A stretch of 64,000 bases of DNA from Streptococcus chenjunshii (GTDB lineage: Bacteria > Bacillota > Bacilli > Lactobacillales > Streptococcaceae), in NCBI RefSeq assembly GCF_003086355.1, contig NZ_CP031733.1, positions 2,108,001 to 2,172,000 on the forward strand. Reading direction: 5' to 3'. Made by a program: the position numbers and the translations under genes. Positions within the stretch are counted from its first letter, which is position 1. Each line of letters begins with the position of its first letter. The notes under the pieces were generated by a model. It did not search any database, was not told the DNA's origin, and saw only the letters and a list, made by a program, of their open reading frames with translations. Positions 51,209 to 58,907 of this stretch are shown piece after piece.

Positions 51209-51237
51209 TTGTTAAACTATAAAAATTGTCATATAAT
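51209..51237 (+). promoter_or_regulatory. Repressor promoter
   Basis: TTGTTA (51209-51214), 17 bp, TATAAT (51232-51237), 36 bp before the repressor start. The second operator-like site ends 8 bp upstream of the -35, placed for autoregulation. Confidence 0.78.
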
Positions 51238-51272
51238 GAATATAGTTATAGTTAATGACGGAGGTGAGGTTT

Positions 51273-52019
51273 TTGGAAAAAGAAGATAGAATGAAAATAA
51301 TAGCAGATAACATTACTTATTATCGAAAATTAAAAGGAATGACACAAAAAGAACTAGCAGAAAAAATAGGTATTACCCCTAGTACGATGTCTGATTATAT
51401 GAATTTAAGAAGTGCTCCTTCTTTTGGTATAATCCAAAAGATGGCTGATTTTTTCGGAGTACAGAAATCTGATATTGATACCACTTTTAAAGAAAAAGTT
51501 GATAAAAATTCCGATATCCAATCCATATACAATGAGCTTCACCCACCGCGCCAAGAGAAAGTGCTCAATTACGCTAATAAAGAGCTTAAAGAACAGAAAG
51601 CTGAAAGTGTAATTGAAGAACCTGTAGAACTATACGAAGTTTTAACCACCACTAAGCTAGCGGCTGGCCTAGGATACGCGTTTAACGACTACGACACGGA
51701 AATTGTGTACGTAGATAACAAACCACCTAAGCACGATCTAGCCTCTTTTGTTTACGGAGACAGCATGGAGCCTAAATACCACAGCGGAGATATTGTTTAT
51801 TTAATCGATAAAGGATTTTCAAGTTATTACGGAGAAATCTGCGCCGTTGCTGTAGGGGATAAAACTTACCTTAAGAAAGTATATACGGAAAAAGGACAGC
51901 TAAGATTAGTGTCCATCAATCCGAAATATAAAGATATCATTATTGATTTTCCGCCCGCTGAAGACACGCACATACGCATTTTTAGTGTAGTTGGAACGGA
52001 CTCTACTGTGGAGATTTAA
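51273..52019 (+). CDS. CI/LexA-like phage repressor (HTH + S24 peptidase)
   Basis: A TTG at 51273 is preferred because GGAGGTGAGG lies 5-8 nt before it; a longer frame starts inside the leader. The protein has an XRE HTH (YYRKLKGMTQKELAEKIGIT, then PSTMSDYMNLRSA) and a C-terminal S24 domain with the catalytic Ser in FVYGDSMEPKYHSGD and Lys in KTYLKKVY. The AAGLGYAF segment is the likely self-cleavage site (Ala-Gly). It keeps the lysogenic state and would be inactivated by RecA after DNA damage. Confidence 0.9.
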   Translation: MEKEDRMKIIADNITYYRKLKGMTQKELAEKIGITPSTMSDYMNLRSAPSFGIIQKMADFFGVQKSDIDTTFKEKVDKNSDIQSIYNELHPPRQEKVLNYANKELKEQKAESVIEEPVELYEVLTTTKLAAGLGYAFNDYDTEIVYVDNKPPKHDLASFVYGDSMEPKYHSGDIVYLIDKGFSSYYGEICAVAVGDKTYLKKVYTEKGQLRLVSINPKYKDIIIDFPPAEDTHIRIFSVVGTDSTVEI

Positions 52020-52038
52020 AGGGAAAGGGTGAATGTAA

Positions 52039-52929
52039 TTGGCGAGACAAAATAAAATGTCACACCGAGAACTAATCAATCATCTTGAAAATAAAGGCGT
52101 GACATTTCAGCAGTGCACAAAAGGCCAGGCTATTAATTTCATTGACAGAAATAATTACTACTACAAAATTTCTGCATTTAGAAAAAATTTTACAAAAAGA
52201 GGCGATAAATATCAAAATCTTGATTTTGAATATTTAAAAGATTTAGCTTCTCTTGATTTTAGAATTAGAAACATCTTACTCAATATATCAATAAACACCG
52301 AGCATTTTATCAAAACTGAGTTGACAAGACAAATTGATAATAATCCTAAAGAAGATGGCTATGATATCGTTAAAAAATTTAAAGATTTTGAAGGTGAGAA
52401 GTATTATAAAATAACTTGGCGCAAATTTAAAAAATCTAGATATCAAAATGATATGTATATAAAACGTCGTGATAATGTTCCGTACTGGGTACTTTTGGAG
52501 CATATGGATTATGGGTGCTTAATGCAATTCTTAAAAATGTATTATGAAAAATACAAACCGAAATCTCTCAAAAAAGCTTATGAATTAGGTGATAATGCTC
52601 GTTTTATCCGTAATGCTTGCGCCCATAATAGTGTCTTTTTGCTCAATATTTTTAAAGACGACAATAAACTAGAAAATGTGAGCGCCTCTGTTACTACACT
52701 TGCTTCACAGGCCAATTTACTAAAATACAAAAACTTTAAAAAGGTCAATGATTTATTATCTCTTTTTGCTTTGGCAAAAGTATATTGCTCTCCTGATGTA
52801 TACAAATATCAAAAGGAGGATATAAAGAATTTTCTAATCCGTTGTCAACGACATAAAGAAGATTATAAGAAAAATATAGAACTCACAAAAATGTTTGTTA
52901 TTTTTCAAAAAATCGTTGCTATTTTATAG
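52039..52929 (+). CDS. abiF: Abi_2 / AbiF-type HEPN protein
   Basis: The 296-residue protein is an Abi_2 (AbiD/AbiF) family member: FIDRNNYYYKISAFRKNF near residues 34-51, then DLASLDFRIRNILLNISI, and the HEPN active-site motif RNACAH (R191 to H196, R-X4-H). HEPN domains are RNases; AbiF-like proteins abort phage infection. The start is a TTG after AAGGGTG, 19 bp behind the repressor, so it is cotranscribed with it in lysogens. A structured RNA with its own promoter and terminator follows at once, an arrangement known for the abiF RNA motif. Confidence 0.85.
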   Translation: MARQNKMSHRELINHLENKGVTFQQCTKGQAINFIDRNNYYYKISAFRKNFTKRGDKYQNLDFEYLKDLASLDFRIRNILLNISINTEHFIKTELTRQIDNNPKEDGYDIVKKFKDFEGEKYYKITWRKFKKSRYQNDMYIKRRDNVPYWVLLEHMDYGCLMQFLKMYYEKYKPKSLKKAYELGDNARFIRNACAHNSVFLLNIFKDDNKLENVSASVTTLASQANLLKYKNFKKVNDLLSLFALAKVYCSPDVYKYQKEDIKNFLIRCQRHKEDYKKNIELTKMFVIFQKIVAIL

Positions 52930-52945
52930 TTAAGTATGTTAGAAT
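52916..52945 (+). promoter_or_regulatory. Promoter of the abiF-linked RNA
   Basis: TTGCTA (52916-52921), 18 bp, TAGAAT (52940-52945) with an extended -10 TG two bases upstream. It overlaps the last codons of the AbiF gene and would start an RNA near 52952. Confidence 0.65.
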
Positions 52946-52951
52946 GAATGT

Positions 52952-53055
52952 ACGTGTAAGACTGATTAAGTTCAGCGCCCTATACTTCATGCGTGCGTGA
53001 AGAAGGGAATTCCACATTCACTGAGTTGGCTGATTAAACATCAGTCAACTTTTTT
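52952..53055 (+). ncRNA. Structured small RNA behind AbiF (candidate RNA antitoxin/partner)
   Basis: About 104 nt. Nested stems are TTCAG/CTGAG (52971-52975 with 53021-53025), CCCT/AGGG (52978-52981 with 53004-53007) and CTTCA/TGAAG (52985-52989 with 52998-53002). A terminator follows: GTTGGCTGAT/ATCAGTCAAC and six T (53025-53055). The 5' GACTGAT (52960-52966) can also pair with ATCAGTC of the terminator, giving a rival fold. No open frame is evident. Position right after an AbiF gene matches the published abiF RNA motif in outline; no covariance model was run. Confidence 0.7.
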
Positions 53056-53076
53056 ATGTCGTCAACAATAAAAAGC

Positions 53077-53109
53077 CCCACACTCTCCGCCGGCAAGCTT
53101 GAGTGTAGG
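53077..53109 (-). terminator. Minus-strand terminator antisense to the integrase leader
   Basis: On the minus strand CCTACACTC pairs with GAGTGTGGG (one mismatch) and is followed by CTTTTTATT. No minus-strand gene lies upstream in the prophage, so it may stop read-through of the tRNA-Ser transcript that would run antisense to int. Confidence 0.5.
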
Positions 53110-53119
53110 ACTTCATTCC

Positions 53120-53163
53120 GTATAGTAATAAAACCTGCTTTGCAGTAGGCCTTTTTACTATAC
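53120..53163 (+). other. Long hairpin in front of the integrase gene
   Basis: GTATAGT (53120-53126) and ACTATAC (53157-53163) enclose an inner stem CCTGCT/AGTAGG (53134-53149) and an A-run opposite a T-run. It ends about 20 bp before the integrase ribosome binding site. It may reduce or regulate int expression. Confidence 0.55.
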
Positions 53164-53194
53164 CCATTTTAACAAGAAATGAGGTAGAAAGCAA

Positions 53195-54265
53195 ATGGCA
53201 TTCTTTAGAAAATTAGACTCAGGCTGGGAGTATCGGATCACCTATCGGGATCAGAGTGGGAAAAAACACGAAAAATCAAAGCGAGGTTTCAAGACTAAAA
53301 CTTTAGCTAAGATTGCTGCTTCAAAGGTTGAGTCAGAACTTAATTCAAGCGTTTTAGAGCTTATGGATATGCTGTTTTATGATTATTCAAAACAGTGGGC
53401 GGAAGTTTATAAAAGGCCTCATGTCACGGCTAAGACCTGGCAAACATACAATAAGAATTTCAGGCACATTAAACACTATTTCGGAAACAAAAAAGTAAAA
53501 GACATCACACACACGTTCTATCAGCAGGTGCTCAATGATTTTGGTGCACTAGCAGCCCAACAAACGCTCGATAAATTTCACTACCAAGTTAAAGGAGCGG
53601 CTAAAGCTGCTGTCCGTGATGGCGTCATCAAATATAATTTTGCTGAAGGAGCTATTGTTAAATCCCAAAAGCCAAGACGAGCTAAAGAAGATATGTTTTT
53701 AGAAGAAAACGAATACTTACACTTAATTGATGTTGCCAGAAGTAAAATGAAATACGCTTCTTATTTCACCATCTATCTTATTGCAGTTACTGGTATGAGG
53801 TTTGCAGAAGTGCAAGGATTGACATGGAAAGACATTGATTTTGAAAGTGGATTTATAGACATCAATAAAACTTTTGATTACACGATTTCACAAGAATTTG
53901 CTCCAACCAAAAACGAAGCCTCTATTCGAAAAGTGCCTGTGGATAACCGTACAATTGAGCTTTTAAAGGTCTACAAAAACGATTACTACCAGCCAAACCG
54001 ACTAGAAAGAATTTGCTTTGGCGCATCGAATAATGCCACAAATAAGGCCATTAAAAAAATGGTTGGCAGGACAGCTCCCACCAACCATTCATTGCGGCAC
54101 ACTTATGCTTCTTATCTGATTTTTAAAGGGGTAGATCTCATTTCTGTTTCTCAACTGCTCGGACATGAAAATTTGAACATCACTTTAAAAATTTATGCTC
54201 ACCAACTCGAAAAACTGAAAGAAAAAAATGACCGTGTTGTTAAAGATATTTTTTCAAAAATCTAA
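53195..54265 (+). CDS. int: Tyrosine integrase
   Basis: The 356-residue recombinase has an N-terminal AP2-like arm-binding domain (GWEYRITYRDQSGKKHEKSK), a core-binding domain (RPHVTAKTWQTYNKNF) and a catalytic domain with Arg in GMRFAEVQGLTW, HSLRHTYASY and LLGHENLNITLKIYAH (His and Tyr nucleophile). GAGGT precedes the ATG. It catalyses recombination at the tRNA-Ser 3' end 59 bp downstream. Confidence 0.95.
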   Translation: MAFFRKLDSGWEYRITYRDQSGKKHEKSKRGFKTKTLAKIAASKVESELNSSVLELMDMLFYDYSKQWAEVYKRPHVTAKTWQTYNKNFRHIKHYFGNKKVKDITHTFYQQVLNDFGALAAQQTLDKFHYQVKGAAKAAVRDGVIKYNFAEGAIVKSQKPRRAKEDMFLEENEYLHLIDVARSKMKYASYFTIYLIAVTGMRFAEVQGLTWKDIDFESGFIDINKTFDYTISQEFAPTKNEASIRKVPVDNRTIELLKVYKNDYYQPNRLERICFGASNNATNKAIKKMVGRTAPTNHSLRHTYASYLIFKGVDLISVSQLLGHENLNITLKIYAHQLEKLKEKNDRVVKDIFSKI

Positions 54266-54271
54266 AATTGA

Positions 54272-54288
54272 CGGGTGAAAAGCGGGTG
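54272..54288 (+). repeat. Candidate integrase arm-type sites, right end
   Basis: CGGGTG at 54272-54277 and 54283-54288, 11 bp apart and in the same orientation as the pair at the left end. Confidence 0.6.
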
Positions 54289-54323
54289 AACAGCCTCAAG
54301 TCATTGATATATCAATAGGATAA

Positions 54324-54340
54324 AAGGAGAGGAGGGGATT
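54324..54340. repeat. attR core (17 bp) within tRNA-Ser
   Basis: Identical to attL at 13071-13087. It covers the acceptor 3' strand and part of the T-arm of the tRNA gene, so integration rebuilds the tRNA. Confidence 0.93.
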
Positions 54341-54411
54341 CGAACCCCCGAGCCCCGTTAAGGACTACACGCTTTCCAAGCGTGCGCACTCAGCCGCTAT
54401 GCGACCTCTCC
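54325..54411 (-). tRNA. tRNA-Ser (GGA)
   Basis: The acceptor 5' strand GGAGAGG pairs with 3' CCTCTCC. The anticodon loop TTGGAAA gives GGA (serine, UCC/UCU codons), the variable arm is long as in serine tRNAs, and the T-arm is GGGGG-TTCGAAT-CCCCT. No CCA is encoded and the discriminator reads T. A TATAAT (54442-54447, minus strand) lies upstream. It serves as the prophage attachment site. Confidence 0.95.
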
Positions 54412-54549
54412 GTCAGAAAGCTGAAAAACAGCTTTTCCACTATTATATCATAATTATTCAAAATGAAAAGACCCGATTGAGTTATGACAGGCCGCCTATG
54501 CCATTTCAGTTAGTCAGTCCTCCTGCCCAGCGCCGCGTGCTGAAGCCTT

Positions 54550-55188
54550 TTACAAAAACTGGGCTTCAACACGATAGATAACCTGCCCCTTTTTGGAAAA
54601 TTTTTCTTCATACTCGGTCATAACATTATCAGAAAAATCACTGTCATGCAAATCAAGCCAGACCTTATTTAGGAGCATCCCATACTGCGAAAAGCTGACC
54701 AGACTGTATTCGAAGAGCGAACGATTGTCTGTTTTAAAATGTATTTCTCCTTTTTGAGGCAAAATATACCGGTAAGTTTCCAGAAAAGTTTTGTAAGTCA
54801 GCCGGCGTTTTTCATGCTTTGTTTTCGGCCAAGGATCTGAAAAATTAAGGTAAAGCAGATCAACTTCCTGAGCTGCAAAGTAATTTCTCAAATCGGATCC
54901 ATCAGCCAAAAGCAGACGGACATTAGCCGCCTGACTGGCTAAAACCTTATCCAGAGCATGACTGAGTACCGACACCTGCATATCAATCGCAATATAGTTG
55001 ATGTCCGGATGCTTAAGGGCCATCCCCGAAATAAAAGCACCCTTACCTGATCCGACCTCAATATGAATCGGGTTGTCATTGCCGAACAGCTCCCGCCAGT
55101 GTCCCTTCATTGCTTCCGGTTGAGAAATGACGAACTGAGGATGACTTTCCAGATGCTCTTCTGCCCCTTTACGTTTTCTTACTCGCAT
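54550..55188 (-). CDS. trmB: tRNA (guanine-N7)-methyltransferase TrmB
   Basis: The 212-residue SAM-dependent enzyme has [16 protein letters not shown] (SAM site) and the family motif [17 protein letters not shown]. It methylates G46 of tRNAs. It overlaps the ccrZ stop by one base. Confidence 0.95.
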   Translation of the reverse strand: MRVRKRKGAEEHLESHPQFVISQPEAMKGHWRELFGNDNPIHIEVGSGKGAFISGMALKHPDINYIAIDMQVSVLSHALDKVLASQAANVRLLLADGSDLRNYFAAQEVDLLYLNFSDPWPKTKHEKRRLTYKTFLETYRYILPQKGEIHFKTDNRSLFEYSLVSFSQYGMLLNKVWLDLHDSDFSDNVMTEYEEKFSKKGQVIYRVEAQFL

Positions 55189-55979
55189 CAGCTTTTCCTA
55201 AATAATTCTCTAAATTGCCGCAACCCGTAAATCTCTTGATTCACCTGTTCCATGTCCCGTTTGTCAAAAGATCTTAAAATTTGTGTCAAATAAGAGAGCT
55301 GTCCATACCAAAATACTTTTTGCATAACCTTTTCATTGTCTTTATAACCGTAATAGGACAGCCACTCATGCCAGTGTGTCTGCGGGATATAGTGACTCAG
55401 CAGATAGGCCACATCATACATACGGTCCGTCAGACGCACAGAGTCCCAATCTACTAGGTAAATCATACCGCTGGTTGTAATAATCCAATTGCTCCTCTTA
55501 ATATCTCCATGAACAATTGTCGCCACCTCTGAGCGAAATTCCGGTAAATTCCGCTTTAGCTCTTTGACAATCGACTGCAAATAAGTATTTTCCTGAATTT
55601 GCAGTGGGGCATTATTCTCCCAGTCCACAAGCAGATCATAAGGGTTTTCAATTCTATAGCTTAACTGCAGAAGCTGGTTAACCAGGGCTCTTGATCGATG
55701 AAGCCTATTCAGAACATGAACAATCTGCTTGCTGCCCATATCTTCGCGAGTCAAAATACGGCCGTCAAGCCACTCCTGAGCGCTCATAGTGTCACCGTTG
55801 CCCATCCGCTTAGCCCATAATAGCTGCGGGGCAATCTGTTCCTTGGAGAGAGCCGGCAAAATCGGTGTTGTATTAATTTTGACAAAAACCCTCTCTCCAT
55901 CTGGATAAGTGCCGACATAAGCCTTACCGCTTTCTCCTCTCAAGGGTGTTAAAGTTAAATCTTTATCTGACGAAGTCAC
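55188..55979 (-). CDS. ccrZ: Cell-cycle regulator CcrZ (YtmP-like phosphotransferase)
   Basis: The 263-residue protein has the choline kinase/APH-type catalytic loop [11 protein letters not shown] (Brenner motif) and metal-binding [12 protein letters not shown]. In S. pneumoniae the trmB-linked CcrZ couples cell division with replication initiation. Gene order with trmB is conserved. Confidence 0.9.
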   Translation of the reverse strand: MTSSDKDLTLTPLRGESGKAYVGTYPDGERVFVKINTTPILPALSKEQIAPQLLWAKRMGNGDTMSAQEWLDGRILTREDMGSKQIVHVLNRLHRSRALVNQLLQLSYRIENPYDLLVDWENNAPLQIQENTYLQSIVKELKRNLPEFRSEVATIVHGDIKRSNWIITTSGMIYLVDWDSVRLTDRMYDVAYLLSHYIPQTHWHEWLSYYGYKDNEKVMQKVFWYGQLSYLTQILRSFDKRDMEQVNQEIYGLRQFRELFRKS

Positions 55980-56050
55980 TTTGTCCCCTCCTTTTCTTTG
56001 TCTATGAATTAGAATAATAATCAGTGTTTATTTTACTTGTTTTACCGTAC

Positions 56051-57088
56051 TTAGTCAATCATCCGCCTTATTTTATAGGGCAGATAAAATTCCGTTAGGA
56101 CAAGCATTACAGCAGTCAGCAGCCCAGCTCCCTGCCAGGAAAAAGTAAATATCAGTTCTGCCGCCAGCATGCTGTAGGCGATACGTCTTAAAAATTGTCT
56201 CAAATTTCTGGCTTTTAGTTCTTGATCAGCCGGAAAAAGAAGCGTGAAATAATTATAATCAAAGTGGTGGTACAGAGCCAACAGCTGAAAAAGCAAAAGA
56301 TAATTGAACACTAAGGCTAAACCTGCGGCCAGCAAAGGGTTATCAATAAAAATAAGACTCAAAAGACTTAAAACCAGCAAGCGCAGAGCTAAGCTCAGAT
56401 AATCTGAACTGCGCAGGAAAGCTCGCCAATAAAGGTTTTCCCACAAAGACAGAGCATCCTTTTTTAAAAACACCATCAGTCTGTCTAAATAAGAACGGCG
56501 TTTAACACTGACAGAAAGCCCTTTAACGGATGTAAAAAGCGCAAAAAATTTTAAAATTGATTGTTGGCGTTTCTGCTCATATTCAATAGCACTGTCCCAT
56601 TTTAAACGTCCCTCGGCAGTCCAAAAAATCCCAGCCTTATGCTGGATAATAAACCACTTCAGGACAGCTAAAAAGAATAAAAGCAGGCCCGAATGCCAAA
56701 GTGAGAGTCCCAGCTTGAAAAAGACGGGCATCAAAAGCAATATTAAAAACGTCTGCAGAAAGAACCATGCCATAAAGGAGCGTTTCTGGGCCTGAAGAAG
56801 CCAAGCCTTTAGCTCAGTTTCCTTAGCCAGTAAGAATTGCTTATCCGCCGGCTCTAAATAGCTGGCAATAGATCCTAAATTCAGAACAATAAGCAGAACA
56901 GCTCCTATACCGGCTAACAGAAAGACCGGCCGGTCAGGAAAATCAGTTAGCACATTTCTGTACTGCACTAGAAGAAAACCCAACAGAAACAATAAGACGA
57001 GCACAAAATGGTCATTAAAAACATATCGTGCATATTTTTGCAGCCGGGAAAGAAAAAGCCGGCGGCGTTTTTTTAAAACCTGAAACAT
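56051..57088 (-). CDS. ecsB: ABC transporter permease EcsB
   Basis: The 345-residue protein has many hydrophobic segments (e.g. HFVLVLLFLLGFLLV, FLLAGIGAVLLIVLNLGSIA) and matches EcsB in size and position right after ecsA. Ecs transporters affect competence, secretion and intramembrane proteolysis; the substrate is unclear. Confidence 0.88.
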   Translation of the reverse strand: MFQVLKKRRRLFLSRLQKYARYVFNDHFVLVLLFLLGFLLVQYRNVLTDFPDRPVFLLAGIGAVLLIVLNLGSIASYLEPADKQFLLAKETELKAWLLQAQKRSFMAWFFLQTFLILLLMPVFFKLGLSLWHSGLLLFFLAVLKWFIIQHKAGIFWTAEGRLKWDSAIEYEQKRQQSILKFFALFTSVKGLSVSVKRRSYLDRLMVFLKKDALSLWENLYWRAFLRSSDYLSLALRLLVLSLLSLIFIDNPLLAAGLALVFNYLLLFQLLALYHHFDYNYFTLLFPADQELKARNLRQFLRRIAYSMLAAELIFTFSWQGAGLLTAVMLVLTEFYLPYKIRRMID

Positions 57089-57089
57089 C

Positions 57090-57815
57090 CTACACCTCTT
57101 TTGTTAAAGCGACATAAATATCATTCAGGCTCGCCCGGTCATCCCCGAATTGTCCGCGAAGCGCCGACAGGGTCCCTGAGGCACGGACTTCCCCTTTATG
57201 CAGAATCACAAAACGATCACACATTCTTTCCGCAGAATCCAAAACATGCGTACTCATCAAAATGGATTTTCCTTTTGCTTTTTCATCAGCAAGCAGCTGA
57301 CTCAGGTCAGCAATTGCCAAAGGATCTAGTCCCAAAAAAGGTTCATCAAAAATAAATAAATCAGGGTCAATCAAAAAAGCACAGATAATCATCACTTTTT
57401 GCTTCATTCCCTTAGAAAAACGGCTGGGGAACCAATCCAGTTTATCCTCTAAGCGGAAAAGTTCCAAGTATCTCTGAGCCCGTCTCAGCGCCTCATCTGT
57501 ATCCATATCGTATGCCATAGCTGTTATTTCCAGATGTTCCTTCAAAGTTAATTCTTCGTAGAGGCTGGGAGTTTCAGGAATAAAGCCGATTTTTTTCCGA
57601 TAAGCAGTCTGATCCTGATCCAAAGTCAGTCCGTCAATACTGATCTGCCCCTGAAAAGGCGTCAAAAGCCCGATAATTTCATTAATTGTTGTAGACTTCC
57701 CAGCCCCATTTAAGCCGATCAAACCCAGCAATTCTCCAGAGCTGACTGAAAAAGAAACATTTTTTAAGACAGGAAGGTGGCTGTATCCGCCTGTAACATT
57801 CTCAATTTTTAACAT
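57090..57815 (-). CDS. ecsA: ABC transporter ATP-binding protein EcsA
   Basis: Start at 57815 (MLKIENVTGGYSHLPVLKNV) with a GGGA site; the open frame continues upstream antisense to hit but this is not coding. The 241-residue ATPase has Walker A GLNGAGKST, signature RFSKGMKQKV, Walker B DLFIFDEPFLGLD and the His switch. It is divergent from hit. Confidence 0.93.
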   Translation of the reverse strand: MLKIENVTGGYSHLPVLKNVSFSVSSGELLGLIGLNGAGKSTTINEIIGLLTPFQGQISIDGLTLDQDQTAYRKKIGFIPETPSLYEELTLKEHLEITAMAYDMDTDEALRRAQRYLELFRLEDKLDWFPSRFSKGMKQKVMIICAFLIDPDLFIFDEPFLGLDPLAIADLSQLLADEKAKGKSILMSTHVLDSAERMCDRFVILHKGEVRASGTLSALRGQFGDDRASLNDIYVALTKEV

Positions 57816-57832
57816 GCGATTTCCCATTAACT

Positions 57833-57860
57833 TTGATATACTTATACTAAACATTATAAC
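57833..57860 (+). promoter_or_regulatory. hit promoter
   Basis: TTGATA (57833-57838), 16 bp, TATAAC (57855-57860), 27 bp before the hit ATG, in the 72-bp divergent region with ecsA. Confidence 0.6.
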
Positions 57861-57887
57861 AAATTCATATAGAGAAAGGGAAATAAA

Positions 57888-58307
57888 ATGGAAAACTGCC
57901 TTTTTTGTCAGATTGCAGCCGGGCAAATCCCAGCAGCTAAGGTTTACGAAGACGATCAGGTTCTGGCCTTTCTGGATATCTCTCAAACAACCAAGGGTCA
58001 CATGCTCCTCATTCCTAAAAAACATGTCCGCAATGTTTTGGAGATGGACGGAGAACTCGCACAGACTGTTTTTGCCAGACTGCCTAAACTGGCACGTGCC
58101 CTGCAGCAAGCCACTAAAGCCAGCGGCATGAATATCATCAATAATAATGAAGAAATTGCCGGACAAACCGTTTTCCACGCGCACATACACCTTATCCCAC
58201 GTTATGGCCTTGATGATGGCCTGCAGATTCATTTCACCGCCCATGAACCCGATGGCTCAGCACTCAGCCGGCTGGCAGAACAAATCAGCAGTGAGGTCCG
58301 CAAATGA
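57888..58307 (+). CDS. hit: HIT family protein
   Basis: The 139-residue histidine triad protein begins MENCLFCQIAAGQIPAAKVY and has the active-site triad in VFHAHIHLIPRY. HIT proteins hydrolyse nucleoside phosphoramidates. AAAGGG precedes the ATG. Confidence 0.95.
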   Translation: MENCLFCQIAAGQIPAAKVYEDDQVLAFLDISQTTKGHMLLIPKKHVRNVLEMDGELAQTVFARLPKLARALQQATKASGMNIINNNEEIAGQTVFHAHIHLIPRYGLDDGLQIHFTAHEPDGSALSRLAEQISSEVRK

Positions 58308-58591
58308 AAGTGAAAAACGTCCTTATGCTAAGTCTTTTGGCCTATACCGGCTATCATGCCTACGCAAACCGTGAGATTATCAAAAGCAGCGCTCTTTCTG
58401 CCAAAAAATCGCTGCTTGCGGCTAAAACAGACTGGCACAATATACAGAAAAGTCTGGAAAGAATCACCCAGCAAACGGAAAATCTGCAAGCCATCAATCA
58501 GGACTTGACATACAAAGGCCGTGTCTTTAACCAGGAACTTCAGGCACACCTTAAACAGATTGCTGCCGTTCTTGATAAGTATAAAAGCTAA
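58304..58591 (+). CDS. Small protein downstream of hit, 95 aa
   Basis: Overlaps the hit stop by 4 bp. An N-terminal hydrophobic segment (VLMLSLLAYTGYHAYA) is followed by a coiled coil (QKSLERITQQTENLQAINQD). It is likely membrane-anchored; I recall a similar small gene after hit in other streptococci. Function unknown. Confidence 0.8.
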   Translation: MKVKNVLMLSLLAYTGYHAYANREIIKSSALSAKKSLLAAKTDWHNIQKSLERITQQTENLQAINQDLTYKGRVFNQELQAHLKQIAAVLDKYKS

Positions 58592-58842
58592 AACCCGCCA
58601 ACTTGTCTACCCCAAGTCTTTAATCAGGCACCTCTCCTATCTTCAGACTTCTATTAGTGATTTTCTTGATAAATTGGAACACTGCTTCGTTCCTTCCAAA
58701 AACGGAGGTAAGTATAGGAAGTCTTAGGGGCTTCTCTATGGTGTCATCGACTGCCTCAGGCTCTAATGCCGCATCGGCTGGCCTTCTGCCTATACTATGT
58801 GGAACCTTACCGATCTTTGTACCCTATTTCGAGGACTATTAA
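58592..58842. other. Non-coding stretch, possible gene remnant
   Basis: About 250 bp between the hit operon and the terminator. A 61-codon plus-strand frame ends FVPYFEDY but has no ribosome binding site or start at its natural beginning. Nothing recognisable was found; it may be a decayed gene. Confidence 0.35.
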
Positions 58843-58885
58843 AACATACAAAAAAGGAACTGTGACGGTTCCTTTTTTGTATGTT
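58843..58885. terminator. Bidirectional terminator between convergent operons
   Basis: Perfect 18-bp inverted repeat (58843-58860 and 58868-58885, 7-nt loop) with A6 and T6 runs, placed between the plus-strand hit operon and the minus-strand LCP operon. Confidence 0.92.
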
Positions 58886-58907
58886 GTTTTCCGCAGCTAC
58901 CCGCTTT

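Larger units (their letters stand above)
13071..54340. mobile_element. Complete-looking 41.3-kb cos-type siphovirus prophage
   Basis: The element is bounded by a 17-bp direct repeat and holds integrase, lysogeny switch, replication, packaging, head, tail and lysis modules in normal order. Packaging genes (HNH, P27-type small terminase, HK97-like portal, protease and capsid) are typical of cos siphoviruses of lactic streptococci. Possible lesions are a frameshift in arpU and a split endolysin. Cargo genes sit at the attL end, in the lysogeny module and between terminase and portal. Confidence 0.93.

Noticed and set aside
54540..54570. Terminator between trmB and tRNA-Ser
   Set aside because: A GTTGAAGCC/GGCTTCAGC pairing exists around the trmB stop but has no T-run after it; probably chance or a processing hairpin.
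57816..58244. N-terminal extension of EcsA by about 143 residues
   Set aside because: The extension is antisense to the well-supported hit gene; EcsA has normal length from 57815.
58592..58842. Insertion sequence remnant
   Set aside because: No inverted repeats, target duplication or transposase motif could be identified.
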